Shown here one piece after another: positions 25,566 to 41,023 of a stretch of 64,000 nucleotides of DNA (positions within the stretch are counted from its first letter, which is position 1; the number at the start of each line of letters is the position of its first letter). The stretch lies in assembly GCA_013152535.1 (NCBI GenBank), contig JAADGE010000082.1:1-64000 (forward strand), given 5' to 3'. A model generated the notes under the pieces. It saw only the letters and a program-made list of their open reading frames with translations, had not been told where the DNA came from and did no database searches. The position numbers and the translations under genes were made by a program. This stretch comes from Chlorobiota bacterium (lineage in GTDB: Bacteria > Bacteroidota > Bacteroidia > Bacteroidales > JAADGE01).

Positions 25566-26501
25566 TTAATGATTTTCTTTCTCAAATGCCTCCACAATAG
25601 GAGCTACTAACGGATGTCTGACAATATCTTCTTTTTTGAAATCAACGAAACCGATACCTTTTACATTTTTTAGTATCTGATTAACTTTTACAAGACCCGA
25701 AGCTGTTTTTTTCGGTAAATCAATTTGTGTCATATCTCCGGTAACAATAAATTTTGAATTTTCACCCATTCTTGTCAGAAACATTTTCAGTTGAGGGACT
25801 GTGGTATTTTGTGCTTCATCTAAAACAACAACGGCATCACTTAAAGTTCTTCCGCGCATATATGCCAAAGGTGCTATTTGAATAACGCCTTGTTCCATTA
25901 ATTTGTTTAATTTGTTTCCGGGCAAAATGTCAAGTAAAGCATCGTAAATTGCTTGCAAATACGGATCTAATTTGTCTTTTAAATCGCCGGGCAGAAAACC
26001 TAAATTTTCTCCTGCTTCAACAGCCGGGCGACTCAGAATAATACGTTTTACTTCATTATTTTTTAAAGCTCTTACGGCTAAGGCAATTGCTAAATATGTT
26101 TTTCCGGTTCCGGCAGGTCCCGTAGCAAATATTAAATCTTTTTTATCGTAAAGTGCAACAAATCTTTTTTGATTTTCGGAACGCGGAAAAATGGGCTTTC
26201 CGTTATTTCCGTAAATAATAATATTATCAGATTTTTTTTCCGCAGTCAGTTTTTTTTCAAAAATAAGTCCTATTTCGTTAACGGATAATTGATTGTATTG
26301 TTCCAGCCTTTGTTTTAATTTTTTAATAAAAGAGTTAAAATCATTAACTTCTGTTTTTTCTCCGGAAATAATGATTTCGTTACCGCGAAAAACAATTTTT
26401 AATTTCGGAAATAAAGATTTAATACGTCCGATATTCTTACTGTCATTTCCGTAAAAATCAATCAAAGAATCAGTCTCTAAATATATTTTTTTTTCAATCA
26501 T
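25566..26501 (-). CDS. PhoH family ATPase
   Basis: 311 residues. An N-terminal KH-like region precedes the PhoH domain: Walker A TGPAGTGKT (residues 127-135), RPAVEAGENLGFLPGD, Walker B VVLDEAQN and GDMTQIDLP. PhoH proteins are widespread ATPases associated with RNA metabolism, often near ybeY; ybeY is not in this window. It converges with recN at one end. Only about 12 bases separate its ATG from the divergent SAM hydrolase-type gene. Confidence 0.92.
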   Translation of the reverse strand: MIEKKIYLETDSLIDFYGNDSKNIGRIKSLFPKLKIVFRGNEIIISGEKTEVNDFNSFIKKLKQRLEQYNQLSVNEIGLIFEKKLTAEKKSDNIIIYGNNGKPIFPRSENQKRFVALYDKKDLIFATGPAGTGKTYLAIALAVRALKNNEVKRIILSRPAVEAGENLGFLPGDLKDKLDPYLQAIYDALLDILPGNKLNKLMEQGVIQIAPLAYMRGRTLSDAVVVLDEAQNTTVPQLKMFLTRMGENSKFIVTGDMTQIDLPKKTASGLVKVNQILKNVKGIGFVDFKKEDIVRHPLVAPIVEAFEKENH

Positions 26502-26513
26502 TAAGTAATAATT

Positions 26514-27338
26514 TTGCGTTTACAAAGTAAATATTTTTTCACTAATAAAGAAATCTTGCCTGTAATTACCTTAATATCCGACAGAAATGTTGATGATTTT
26601 TTTCTCGGGAGATTAAAAGGTAAAATTTTAAGTACCTGTGATGATATTAACATCATTGATTTGGCTCATAATATCGGGCATCACAGTGTTTCAAGAGCAG
26701 CATTTATTCTGAAAAACAGTTGGCGTGATTTTCCGGACAAAACGGTACATCTTATAGGTGTTGACAGTGAATGTAACGGAAAACGAAAACATTTAATTGC
26801 CGAAATTAACAAACAATTTTTTATTGCTTCCGATAACGGACTTTTAAGTTTGGTATTCGATTCTTCTGAATTACAAAGGATTGTGAAAATCGAAATTTGT
26901 AAAGAGAATGTAATAATGATACCGGCTTTGTTTTCTTTTGCAGAAGCAGCATGTGAAATTATTAAAGGAAAAAAACTTGAAACATTCGGTAAAATAACTT
27001 CCGATATTAAAAGAATGCTGGCAATTAAACCGATGTTTGATAAATCTTATATTCTCGGAAATATGGTTTATACCGACAGTTACGGAAATGCGATTTCGAA
27101 TATTTCTTTTGATTTGTTTCATGAAGTTGCGAAGGGCAGAAACTATAAAATATTTACCGGAACTTCAGGATATTCAATTAATAAAATCAGTTTACGTTAT
27201 CAAGATGTGGAAGAAGGCGATTTGGCTGCTGTTTTTAACTCGTTGGGTTTGTTGGAAATAGCAATGAACAAAGGCGATTTGGCTAAGCTGATGAATTTTG
27301 ACAATAATACAAAAATAAGAATCGAATTTTATGATTAA
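26514..27338 (+). CDS. SAM hydroxide adenosyltransferase family protein (SAM hydrolase, DUF62)
   Basis: 274 residues from a TTG at 26514. The family motif ITLISDRNVDDFFLGRLKG replaces the usual TLTTDFG-x-D-xYVG, and SDNGLLSLVF and NMVYTDSYGNAISNIS match the conserved active-site blocks (the latter normally D-x-FGN-xxTN). Known members hydrolyse S-adenosylmethionine to adenosine and methionine. The TTG overlaps a TAATTTTG promoter-like box, so a second in-frame TTG at 26556 (reading PVITLISD) may be the true start. It overlaps the downstream gene by 8 bases. Confidence 0.82.
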   Translation: MRLQSKYFFTNKEILPVITLISDRNVDDFFLGRLKGKILSTCDDINIIDLAHNIGHHSVSRAAFILKNSWRDFPDKTVHLIGVDSECNGKRKHLIAEINKQFFIASDNGLLSLVFDSSELQRIVKIEICKENVIMIPALFSFAEAACEIIKGKKLETFGKITSDIKRMLAIKPMFDKSYILGNMVYTDSYGNAISNISFDLFHEVAKGRNYKIFTGTSGYSINKISLRYQDVEEGDLAAVFNSLGLLEIAMNKGDLAKLMNFDNNTKIRIEFYD

Positions 27339-28416
27339 CAGAATAGTTAAGATGACGTTCCGTAAGGAACATATTGAAGATTTTATCCGGTTTACCGCAG
27401 AAATTCAGGAAACAATTAAAAGTCATGAAGGCTGTTTGCATTTGAATATTTTGCAGGATAAAAAGTATCCTGAAATTTTTTTTACATACAGTTGCTGGAA
27501 TTCCGAAAAAGATTTAGAAAATTACCGAAAATCCGAATTTTTCAATACTATTTGGTCCCGGACAAAAAAATGGTTTTCCGATAAACCTCAAGCCTGGAGT
27601 ACGGAAATAGTTTCGGCTGAGGCTGTCGTTAATTCAACGGCAGTAAGAATTATTGCTTTTGAGCGTATTCTCGGAATTATGGATAAAATAAGAAAAGAAT
27701 GTCCGTGGGATTCGGTACAGACTAATGAAAGTTTGAGAAGTTTAACCTTGGAAGAAGCTTATGAATTGGCGGAAGCCGTATTAAATTCGGATTTTGAAAA
27801 TATTAAAAAAGAACTCGGAGATTTATTTTTACATATTATTTTTTATGCCAAAATTGCCGAAGAGAAAAAACAATTTGATATTGCCGATGTGATAAATTCT
27901 TTAGCGGAAAAGTTGATTTACCGGCATCCGCATGTATTTGGTAATGTTGAAGTTTCTGATAAAGAAGATGTAGAAACAAATTGGGAAAAACTTAAATTAA
28001 AAGAAAAATCAAACGGAAATAATCATACGGTACTCGGCGGAATTCCCAAATCGTTGCCTTCAGTAATTAAAGCTGTAAGAATGCAGGAAAAAGCACGAGG
28101 CGTAGGTTTTGACTGGGAACAAAAAGAACAGGTTTGGGATAAAGTAAAAGAAGAATTGGGCGAATTTGAAGCAGAGTTGAAAGCAAATGACCAACGAAAA
28201 TCCGAAGAAGAATTCGGTGATTTGATGTTTGCGATGATAAATGCCGCTCGTTTGTACGGCATAGACCCTGAAAGTGCACTTGAACTTACCAATCAAAAAT
28301 TTATCAGGCGATTTAACTATCTGGAAAAAAATACTTTACAGAAAGGATTGTCTTTGCAGGATATGACTTTAGACGAAATGGAAGCCATTTGGCAAGAAGC
28401 AAAAAAAACTGAGTAA
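27331..28416 (+). CDS. mazG: Fusion: ABM-type monooxygenase-like domain + MazG nucleotide pyrophosphohydrolase
   Basis: 361 residues; MazG alone is about 260. Residues 1-93 are a ferredoxin-like antibiotic-biosynthesis-monooxygenase (ABM) domain: MINRIVKMTF, HEGCLHLNIL, FTYSCWNSEKDLENYRKS and W-x-KTK-WFSDKPQAWS. Residues 105-360 are a full two-repeat MazG: RKECPWDSVQTNESL, metal motif EEAYE (141-145) with ELGD (161-164), HPHVFG, NWEKLK and a second EELGEFEAEL...EEFGDLMFA. MazG hydrolyses NTPs to NMPs. There is no internal start between the halves, so it is one polypeptide. It overlaps the SAM hydrolase-type gene by 8 bases. Confidence 0.9.
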   Translation: MINRIVKMTFRKEHIEDFIRFTAEIQETIKSHEGCLHLNILQDKKYPEIFFTYSCWNSEKDLENYRKSEFFNTIWSRTKKWFSDKPQAWSTEIVSAEAVVNSTAVRIIAFERILGIMDKIRKECPWDSVQTNESLRSLTLEEAYELAEAVLNSDFENIKKELGDLFLHIIFYAKIAEEKKQFDIADVINSLAEKLIYRHPHVFGNVEVSDKEDVETNWEKLKLKEKSNGNNHTVLGGIPKSLPSVIKAVRMQEKARGVGFDWEQKEQVWDKVKEELGEFEAELKANDQRKSEEEFGDLMFAMINAARLYGIDPESALELTNQKFIRRFNYLEKNTLQKGLSLQDMTLDEMEAIWQEAKKTE

Positions 28417-28432
28417 ATTTGAAAATAATAAG

Positions 28433-28642
28433 TTACTGATTTATTATTTTTTGAACTCTTCCTACTTCGCCTGTTTCCAAACGCACTTTTATGCCGTGCG
28501 GATGTGTTGCGGATTTAGTTAAAATTTTTTCAACAAAACCTTCGGTTAATTCGCCTGTGCGTTGGTGGTGTTTTTGTATAATTTCAACTTCCAGTCCCGG
28601 TGTTATGTCTTTTCTGTTTTTTCCGCTTAGGTATTGATTCAT
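28433..28642 (-). CDS. YwbE family protein (DUF2196)
   Basis: 69 residues. It matches the short YwbE family: RKDITPGLEVEIIQKHHQRTG, LTEGFVEKILTKS and THPHGIKVRLETGEVGRVQ. This is a small KOW-like beta protein of unknown function, possibly nucleic-acid binding. It lies 9 bases downstream of dapA and is probably co-transcribed with it. Confidence 0.88.
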   Translation of the reverse strand: MNQYLSGKNRKDITPGLEVEIIQKHHQRTGELTEGFVEKILTKSATHPHGIKVRLETGEVGRVQKIINQ

Positions 28643-28651
28643 TTTTTGCAG

Positions 28652-29530
28652 TTAAATGTTTTTCATCAAATTTTCAATTTTATTATAAGTCTCTCTGCTA
28701 ACGGATGCCAAAGGTAATCGCACATATTTTTTACAAATATTTAATATTTCCAATGCGGCTTTTACGCCTCCCGGATTGCCTTCCGAGAATACGGCATTTG
28801 TAAAGTCAAGTAATTTATAATGAAGCTGTTGCGAGGTGTTAATTTCATGTTTTAAAGCGGCTCGTACCATATCGGAAAATTGCTTTGGGTAAGCATTTGC
28901 GGTAACGGAAATGACACCTTGCATGCCCAATGTTATATAGGGCAGGGTATAAGTATCATCACCGGACAGTACGGTAAAATTTTCAGGTTTGTTTTTTAAA
29001 ATTTGCATCACTTGGTTTAAATTTCCGGATGCTTCTTTTACGGCAATAATGTTTTCAAAATCGTTTGCTAATTTTAAAGTGGTTTCTGCCGAAATGTTTA
29101 CGGAAGTTCTGCCGGGCACATTATATAAGATAACGGGAACGGGAGAAGCACTTGCAATACTTTTATAATGAATGTATAAACCTTTTTGCGTGGGTTTGTT
29201 ATAATACGGTGCTGCTGAGAGAATTGCATCAATATTTGTAAAGTCAGTATTTTTTATTCGGTTAATAACAGCCTGCGTGTTATTGCCTCCGATACCGAAA
29301 ACAATCGGCAGTTTTTTTTCGGAAATTTCTGTAACATAATTTAAAATCGCTTCTTGTTCTTGTACGGTGAGCGTGGGATTTTCTCCGGTTGTTCCCATTA
29401 TTACCAGAAATTCGACACCGCCGTTTACAATATGTTCGGTCAGTTTTTTTAAGGCATTAAAATCAATACTGTCGTCATCTCTGAACGGGGTTACCATTGC
29501 AACTCCGGTTCCTTTTAGTTTGTTTTGCAT
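28652..29530 (-). CDS. dapA: 4-hydroxy-tetrahydrodipicolinate synthase
   Basis: 292 residues, standard length. It is a TIM barrel of the NAL/DapA family with GTTGE (46-50), the catalytic Tyr136 in ILYNVPGRT and the Schiff-base Lys165 in IAVKEASG. It condenses pyruvate with aspartate semialdehyde in the lysine and diaminopimelate pathway. It is preceded by the DUF6913 gene (19 bases) and followed by ywbE. Confidence 0.95.
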   Translation of the reverse strand: MQNKLKGTGVAMVTPFRDDDSIDFNALKKLTEHIVNGGVEFLVIMGTTGENPTLTVQEQEAILNYVTEISEKKLPIVFGIGGNNTQAVINRIKNTDFTNIDAILSAAPYYNKPTQKGLYIHYKSIASASPVPVILYNVPGRTSVNISAETTLKLANDFENIIAVKEASGNLNQVMQILKNKPENFTVLSGDDTYTLPYITLGMQGVISVTANAYPKQFSDMVRAALKHEINTSQQLHYKLLDFTNAVFSEGNPGGVKAALEILNICKKYVRLPLASVSRETYNKIENLMKNI

Positions 29531-29549
29531 AGTTTTGATAATTAAGATA

Positions 29550-30071
29550 TTATGCTTGTTTTATGGTGCTCAGGTAGTACATTATTTGGTCGGCTAAAAA
29601 GTCGGGGTTTTGAGTTTTCTTATAATTTATATTTAAGTCGGAATATTTACAATCAATGATACCTGAAACTTTAAATTTTGCTTTCGAGAGTGCAAAAATA
29701 TATTCTGTATAAAAACTGTTTTCCGCACATAAATTAATCAAAATATCATTTTCTTTATTAAGAAATTCTACGATACAAGGTTCTTTAATTTTACCGAATT
29801 TAGTAATATGTTTTTCCGAAAAAAAGTTATTATTTCCCTGCCCGAAATATATATTTCCTATATCTTCAGTTTTCGGAACGTATGCTAAAGTGCTGATATT
29901 AATTCCTTTTTGTAATAATTCTTTAGCGAAATGCTTCACACGTTCGAAATCGTCTTTGTTTCCTATACAATAAAGAATTGCAATATTTTTTGCTGTTTCA
30001 AAATTATGAAATTCAACCTTTCGCCGACTGCGGTTAATGTTTTTCGAAATTATAAGATCTTTTAAACTCAC
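29550..30071 (-). CDS. DUF6913 family protein
   Basis: 173 residues, cytoplasmic, no signal peptide. It begins SLKDLIISKNINRSRRKVEFHNFETAKNIAI and contains a Rossmann-like core (AILYCIGNKDDFERVKHFAKEL) and NENDILINLCAENSFYTEY. This is a Bacteroidota-specific family of unknown function, usually next to dapA and ligA as here, which suggests only conserved gene order. The spacer to ligA (58 bases) carries a TTATTTTG promoter-like box. Confidence 0.75.
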   Translation of the reverse strand: MSLKDLIISKNINRSRRKVEFHNFETAKNIAILYCIGNKDDFERVKHFAKELLQKGINISTLAYVPKTEDIGNIYFGQGNNNFFSEKHITKFGKIKEPCIVEFLNKENDILINLCAENSFYTEYIFALSKAKFKVSGIIDCKYSDLNINYKKTQNPDFLADQIMYYLSTIKQA

Positions 30072-30129
30072 TGTTTTGTTTTTGTTTACAATACAATATT
30101 ACAAAATAAAACGGATTTTTGAAAATTCC

Positions 30130-33139
<3,010 letters not shown>

Positions 33140-33143
33140 TGTC

Positions 33144-34232
33144 TTAATTATTTAATATTTGCAAAGCTTTTTTTATAGTAATTAATTTGCCGTTATTTAC
33201 GGCAATAATATAGGCATCAGGTATTTTTTTTTGAACTTTTTTCTGAAGTTTTGCAATTTCTTCATAAGATTTGGTATTACCCGTAAAATATCTGTAATAC
33301 CTCCCGTCTTCAACACATTCAACATTTTTAATACCTTTAAAATTTTCCGGTTTAGTATCTATTTTTTTTCCTGAAAATGCAAGTTGAATTTTAAATGTAA
33401 CTTTTTTCTCTGATTTGATAATTTTATTTTGATGTTCTGTTTCGTATTTATATTTTTTTATTGCTCGGTATATTGCTGATGCAATAATGGCTTGTCCGTT
33501 TTTAGAATTTAAAAAAAGTTCTTCGGCAGGATTAGTAATAAAACCTGTTTCAATTAATATACTCGGCATTGCACAATTCCATAATACAACTAATCCGGCT
33601 TGTCTCACATCTCTGTCTGTTCTTTTTGCTTTTTGTTTAAATTCTTCCTGCACCAATTCTGCTAATCGAATACTTTTATCTAAATAAGCATTTTGATACA
33701 GTGAAAAAATAATATCGGATTCGGGCGAATTGGGATCAAAACCTTCGTATTTGTTTTTGTAATTATCTTCGATAAGTATAACAGAGTTTTCACGTTTTAC
33801 AACATCCAATTGTTTGTCTGCCTTGTTGAGTCCCATAATAAATGTGGATGTTCCGGTAACGCTTTTTTTTGTGCTGGCATTAACATGAATTGAAATAAAC
33901 AAATCGGCATTATTTCTGTCAGCAATTTCCGAACGTTCATGAAGTTCAATGAATTTATCTGTTTTTCGGGTATAAATAACTTTGACGTCAGGTAAGTTTT
34001 CATTGATATACTTACCTAATCTTAAAGCAATTGCAAGTGTAATATCTTTTTCTTTACTTTTTTTGCCTAATGCACCTGAATCTTTACCGCCGTGTCCTGC
34101 ATCAATTACAATTACATTCACGTTATCATTTGTATCTTGTGCCGAAGTTTTTTGAAATATAAAAACAACTGAGATAACAAAAATGAGTTTTAGCAGTTTA
34201 TCCATATTAAGCTTTTTATTATCTTTTAACAT
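33144..34232 (-). CDS. N-acetylmuramoyl-L-alanine amidase (Amidase_3) with SPOR-like tail
   Basis: 362 residues from the first ATG; a start at 34205 (MDKLLKLIF) would begin directly at the signal peptide and is equally plausible. The signal peptide ends near TSAQD. The catalytic amidase_3 domain has VIDAGHGGKDSGALG, the zinc ligands and SIHVNAS, then LIETGFITNP with the catalytic Glu. The last 85 or so residues (FKIQLAFSGKK ... YRYFTGNTKSYEEIAKLQKKV) look like a SPOR-type glycan-binding domain. It cleaves the peptide stem from peptidoglycan during cell separation. It is divergent from lptD. Confidence 0.92.
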   Translation of the reverse strand: MLKDNKKLNMDKLLKLIFVISVVFIFQKTSAQDTNDNVNVIVIDAGHGGKDSGALGKKSKEKDITLAIALRLGKYINENLPDVKVIYTRKTDKFIELHERSEIADRNNADLFISIHVNASTKKSVTGTSTFIMGLNKADKQLDVVKRENSVILIEDNYKNKYEGFDPNSPESDIIFSLYQNAYLDKSIRLAELVQEEFKQKAKRTDRDVRQAGLVVLWNCAMPSILIETGFITNPAEELFLNSKNGQAIIASAIYRAIKKYKYETEHQNKIIKSEKKVTFKIQLAFSGKKIDTKPENFKGIKNVECVEDGRYYRYFTGNTKSYEEIAKLQKKVQKKIPDAYIIAVNNGKLITIKKALQILNN

Positions 34233-34272
34233 TAATTAATATAATGAATTTTCGGTAATTGTGTTAATATTT

Positions 34273-34280
34273 TAATTTTG
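34273..34280 (+). promoter_or_regulatory. Candidate -7 element TAATTTTG for lptD
   Basis: It fits TAnnTTTG and ends 16 bases before the TTG start of the LptD-like gene. No clean -33 box is present. Confidence 0.4.
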
Positions 34281-34296
34281 CGTAAATTTAAAACAT

Positions 34297-36924
34297 TTGA
34301 ATAACAACAAAAATAATATATTAATTACAAATAATCTGCAAAATTTTGTAAAGTATTTTTTTACAATTATATTTTTATTCGTATTTACACATATTTTCGG
34401 ACAGCAAGATTCCTTATTTGTGAAAGACAGTATCAAAAATAATGTTATAACTGATACTCTGCCGATAAATAATGTTTCAGATACAACTGTGAACGATACT
34501 GCACAAAATAATATTGTTTCGCCGGATGCTGTTGATCAAATTATAAATTATTCTTGTAATGATTCTATTTTATTTTCTTTTTCGGAAGAAAAAATGTTTT
34601 TATACGGAAGAGGTGATATTCTCGCAAAAGATATGGAATTAAAATCTGCTTATGTTGAAATAGGAACAAAAGACAGTTATTTATATTCTAAAAGTGTTTC
34701 TGACAGTAGTGGTGAACATATAATAAAACCTGTTTTAAAACAAGATAATGAAGATTTTACTGTCAGCAGTCTTAAATATAATTTCAGAACGAAAAAGGCA
34801 CTTGTCAAAGATGTAAAAACAAAAATGGAACAAGGTTATTTACATAGTGATATTGCAAAAATGCAAACTAATAAAGAGTTTCACATTAAAGACGGTAAAT
34901 TTACAACTTGTGATTTGGATCATCCGCACTATTATATTAAATTAACAAAAGCCAAGAAAATTCCGAATAAACATATTATTTCAGGACCGATGTATTTTGT
35001 AATTGCAGATATTCCGTTATATATAATAGGTTTACCTTTCGGTATTTTACCAAATCAAAAACATAATTCTTCGGGTTTGATAATTCCCGAATACGGTGAA
35101 GAAAAGCAACGCGGTTTTTTTCTCAGAAACGGAGGATATTTTTGGGCTGTAAACGATTACATCAATGTAGCGGTTTTGGGAGATATTTATTCACGGGGAA
35201 GTTGGGGTTTAACTTTGAGATCAAATTTTAAAAAATTGTATAAATATTCAGGTAATATAGAATTAAAATATGATTTTATTCAAACCGGTGAGAGAATTTT
35301 AATTGATTCTAAAACTACAAATGCTTTTTCTGTAAACGGTACGTTTAATCAGGACCCGAAAGCTAATCCTAACGGAACTTTTTCAGTATCATTAAATTAC
35401 GGAAAAAATTTTCAGCTTACTTCTAAAAATATTGATGATTATACAAAAACAAGCCAGTCTTCTAATATTTCTTATCGCTGGTCCAAACCGGGAAGTATTT
35501 TTAACTTCAGCGCAAATTTAAGGGGTACTCATAATTCAAAATCTCAAGAATTTAACCTTCTTTTGCCGAGTTTGTCATTTAATGTAAAAAGACAAACACC
35601 TTTTAAAAAATTCGGAACGGGAACAAATAAATGGTATCAAAAAATCGGTTATACTCTCAGTGTTGATGCAAAAAATTCATTAACAACAACGGATACTACT
35701 ATTTTTGATAAGAGTAATTTTAATAAAATGAAAAACGGGTTAAAATATAGTTTACCTGTTTCTACTTCATTTTCTTTATTAAATTACATCAATGTAAGCC
35801 CCTCAATGAATTTTACCGGACGAATTTATACAAGTTATATTAAACATCGAAATATTATTTTAGTTAATGATAATCAGATTATTACGGCGATTAAAAATGA
35901 TACAATTCACAAAATAACTTTTCCTTTTGATTTTAACTTTTCTTTTCCCTTGTCAACAAAAATATACGGTATCTTTAATATTAACAAAGGAAGAGTACAG
36001 GCAATAAGGCATGTAATGTCGCCGTCATTATCTTTTAGTTATCGCCCGGATTTCAGTACAGATTTTTGGGGATATTATGGTTATAATAATTCAGACAGTA
36101 CTTATTATTCATATTACAACGGATATTTATACGGGGGACCTCAAGGCGGAAAATCAGGCTCAATTAATTTTTCTTTAGGGAATAATTTTGAAATGAAACT
36201 AAAAAGTAAAAATGATACAGTTACAGAATCTAAAAAAATTAAGTTAATTGACAATTTAAATATAGGAACATCATATAATTTAGCTGCCGAAAAACTTAAT
36301 TTTTCTAACATTTCTATACGAGGAAATACCAAATTATTAAAAAATATTTCATTAACTTTCGGTGCAGATTTTGATCCTTATATCAGGGACTCTTTAGGGA
36401 CAAAGGTTAATACTTTTGAATGGGATGTAAATCATCGAATTGCCAGATTTAATTCAGGAAGAATTGGTCTTTCGGGTTCTTTAAAACCTAAAAAATCTCA
36501 AACAAAAGGAGATCAAATTAATTCGGATTTTTACTATTATCAACATCCGGAAATTCCCTATGCAGATTTTGATATTCCTTGGAATTTATCTGCAAATTAT
36601 AATCTGAATGTTATTAATAAGTTTGATATTGCTTCTCAACTTTATGTCAAAAAGATAACTCAAACAGTTTCATTAAACGGTAATTTTTCTTTAACCAAGA
36701 ATTGGAAAATTACGGCAAGAACAAATTACGATATTGTTGCCCAAAAATTTTCTTATGCTCAATTTTCAGTTTATCGAGATTTGCATTGTTGGGAAATGAG
36801 TTTTAATGTTATTCCGTTCGGAACATTAAAAAGTTATTCTTTTCGTATAAATATTAAATCAAGCGTGTTCAAAGGAATTGAATACAATAAACGTAAGGAA
36901 TGGGATAAGAGTAAACTCTTCTAA
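34297..36924 (+). CDS. LptD-like LPS-assembly outer-membrane protein
   Basis: 875 residues from a TTG start. The signal sequence is near residues 18-38 (TIIFLFVFTHIFGQQ). An OstA/LptA-like domain follows (SEEKMFLYGRGDILAKDMELKSAYVEI, MEQGYLHSDIAKM), then a large C-terminal beta-barrel region with alternating aromatic strands (ISGPMYFVIADIPLYIIGLPFGILPNQK near residue 230). The short barrel ends in a typical strand. It inserts LPS into the outer leaflet. It is divergent from the amidase/MCE/ligA operon, a gene order I recall as conserved in Bacteroidota. Confidence 0.85.
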   Translation: MNNNKNNILITNNLQNFVKYFFTIIFLFVFTHIFGQQDSLFVKDSIKNNVITDTLPINNVSDTTVNDTAQNNIVSPDAVDQIINYSCNDSILFSFSEEKMFLYGRGDILAKDMELKSAYVEIGTKDSYLYSKSVSDSSGEHIIKPVLKQDNEDFTVSSLKYNFRTKKALVKDVKTKMEQGYLHSDIAKMQTNKEFHIKDGKFTTCDLDHPHYYIKLTKAKKIPNKHIISGPMYFVIADIPLYIIGLPFGILPNQKHNSSGLIIPEYGEEKQRGFFLRNGGYFWAVNDYINVAVLGDIYSRGSWGLTLRSNFKKLYKYSGNIELKYDFIQTGERILIDSKTTNAFSVNGTFNQDPKANPNGTFSVSLNYGKNFQLTSKNIDDYTKTSQSSNISYRWSKPGSIFNFSANLRGTHNSKSQEFNLLLPSLSFNVKRQTPFKKFGTGTNKWYQKIGYTLSVDAKNSLTTTDTTIFDKSNFNKMKNGLKYSLPVSTSFSLLNYINVSPSMNFTGRIYTSYIKHRNIILVNDNQIITAIKNDTIHKITFPFDFNFSFPLSTKIYGIFNINKGRVQAIRHVMSPSLSFSYRPDFSTDFWGYYGYNNSDSTYYSYYNGYLYGGPQGGKSGSINFSLGNNFEMKLKSKNDTVTESKKIKLIDNLNIGTSYNLAAEKLNFSNISIRGNTKLLKNISLTFGADFDPYIRDSLGTKVNTFEWDVNHRIARFNSGRIGLSGSLKPKKSQTKGDQINSDFYYYQHPEIPYADFDIPWNLSANYNLNVINKFDIASQLYVKKITQTVSLNGNFSLTKNWKITARTNYDIVAQKFSYAQFSVYRDLHCWEMSFNVIPFGTLKSYSFRINIKSSVFKGIEYNKRKEWDKSKLF

Positions 36925-37341
36925 TACAAACTGTTACTGCTGAGTATGCGTATCCGGTATATAAAATAATTGAATCTATTTTTCCGAATATGTTTGAACT
37001 CGTACAAGCATTAATATTTTAGTTTACGTTACGGTGATACAGATTAAAAAAATATCTGTTAAATTTGAGAATGTTCGAGACCAATAATGTTTCCGAGGGT
37101 TAAAAATGATACTTCTTAACGTTAATAAACAGCATATCATAAATGAATTTCTTCCAAAGTTATTAACGGCGTATTTTTCAAGTGAATTCGCAGTTCTGTT
37201 ATAAAATGATAAATATTAATAATACACCTCATATCGAAAGCTCAAATAATCATTTTTTTTTGATGATTTACAGTTAAAATATTATTTTCGCAGATTGAAA
37301 TTAATTATGTTCTTAATACTCATTTTATAAAAACAACACTC
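36925..37341. other. 417-base spacer with no intact gene; possible coding remnants
   Basis: No complete gene, tRNA or strong terminator is seen. Two short open stretches look codon-like: 36927-37021, reading IQTVTAEYAYPVYKIIESIF and ending in a stop, and a 32-codon stretch starting at an ATG near 37108 (MILLNVNKQHIINEFLPKLL). Neither is recognised. An A/T-rich imperfect inverted repeat (aataatcat...atgattta) is near 37246-37275. It could be a decayed gene or an untranslated leader for the DUF349 gene. Confidence 0.4.
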
Positions 37342-41009
<3,668 letters not shown>

Positions 41010-41023
41010 TTTTAACAGAAAAA

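Noticed and set aside
28023-28296. Several minus-strand open frames inside mazG
   Set aside because: All lie opposite the well-conserved MazG domain and have no recognisable sequence.
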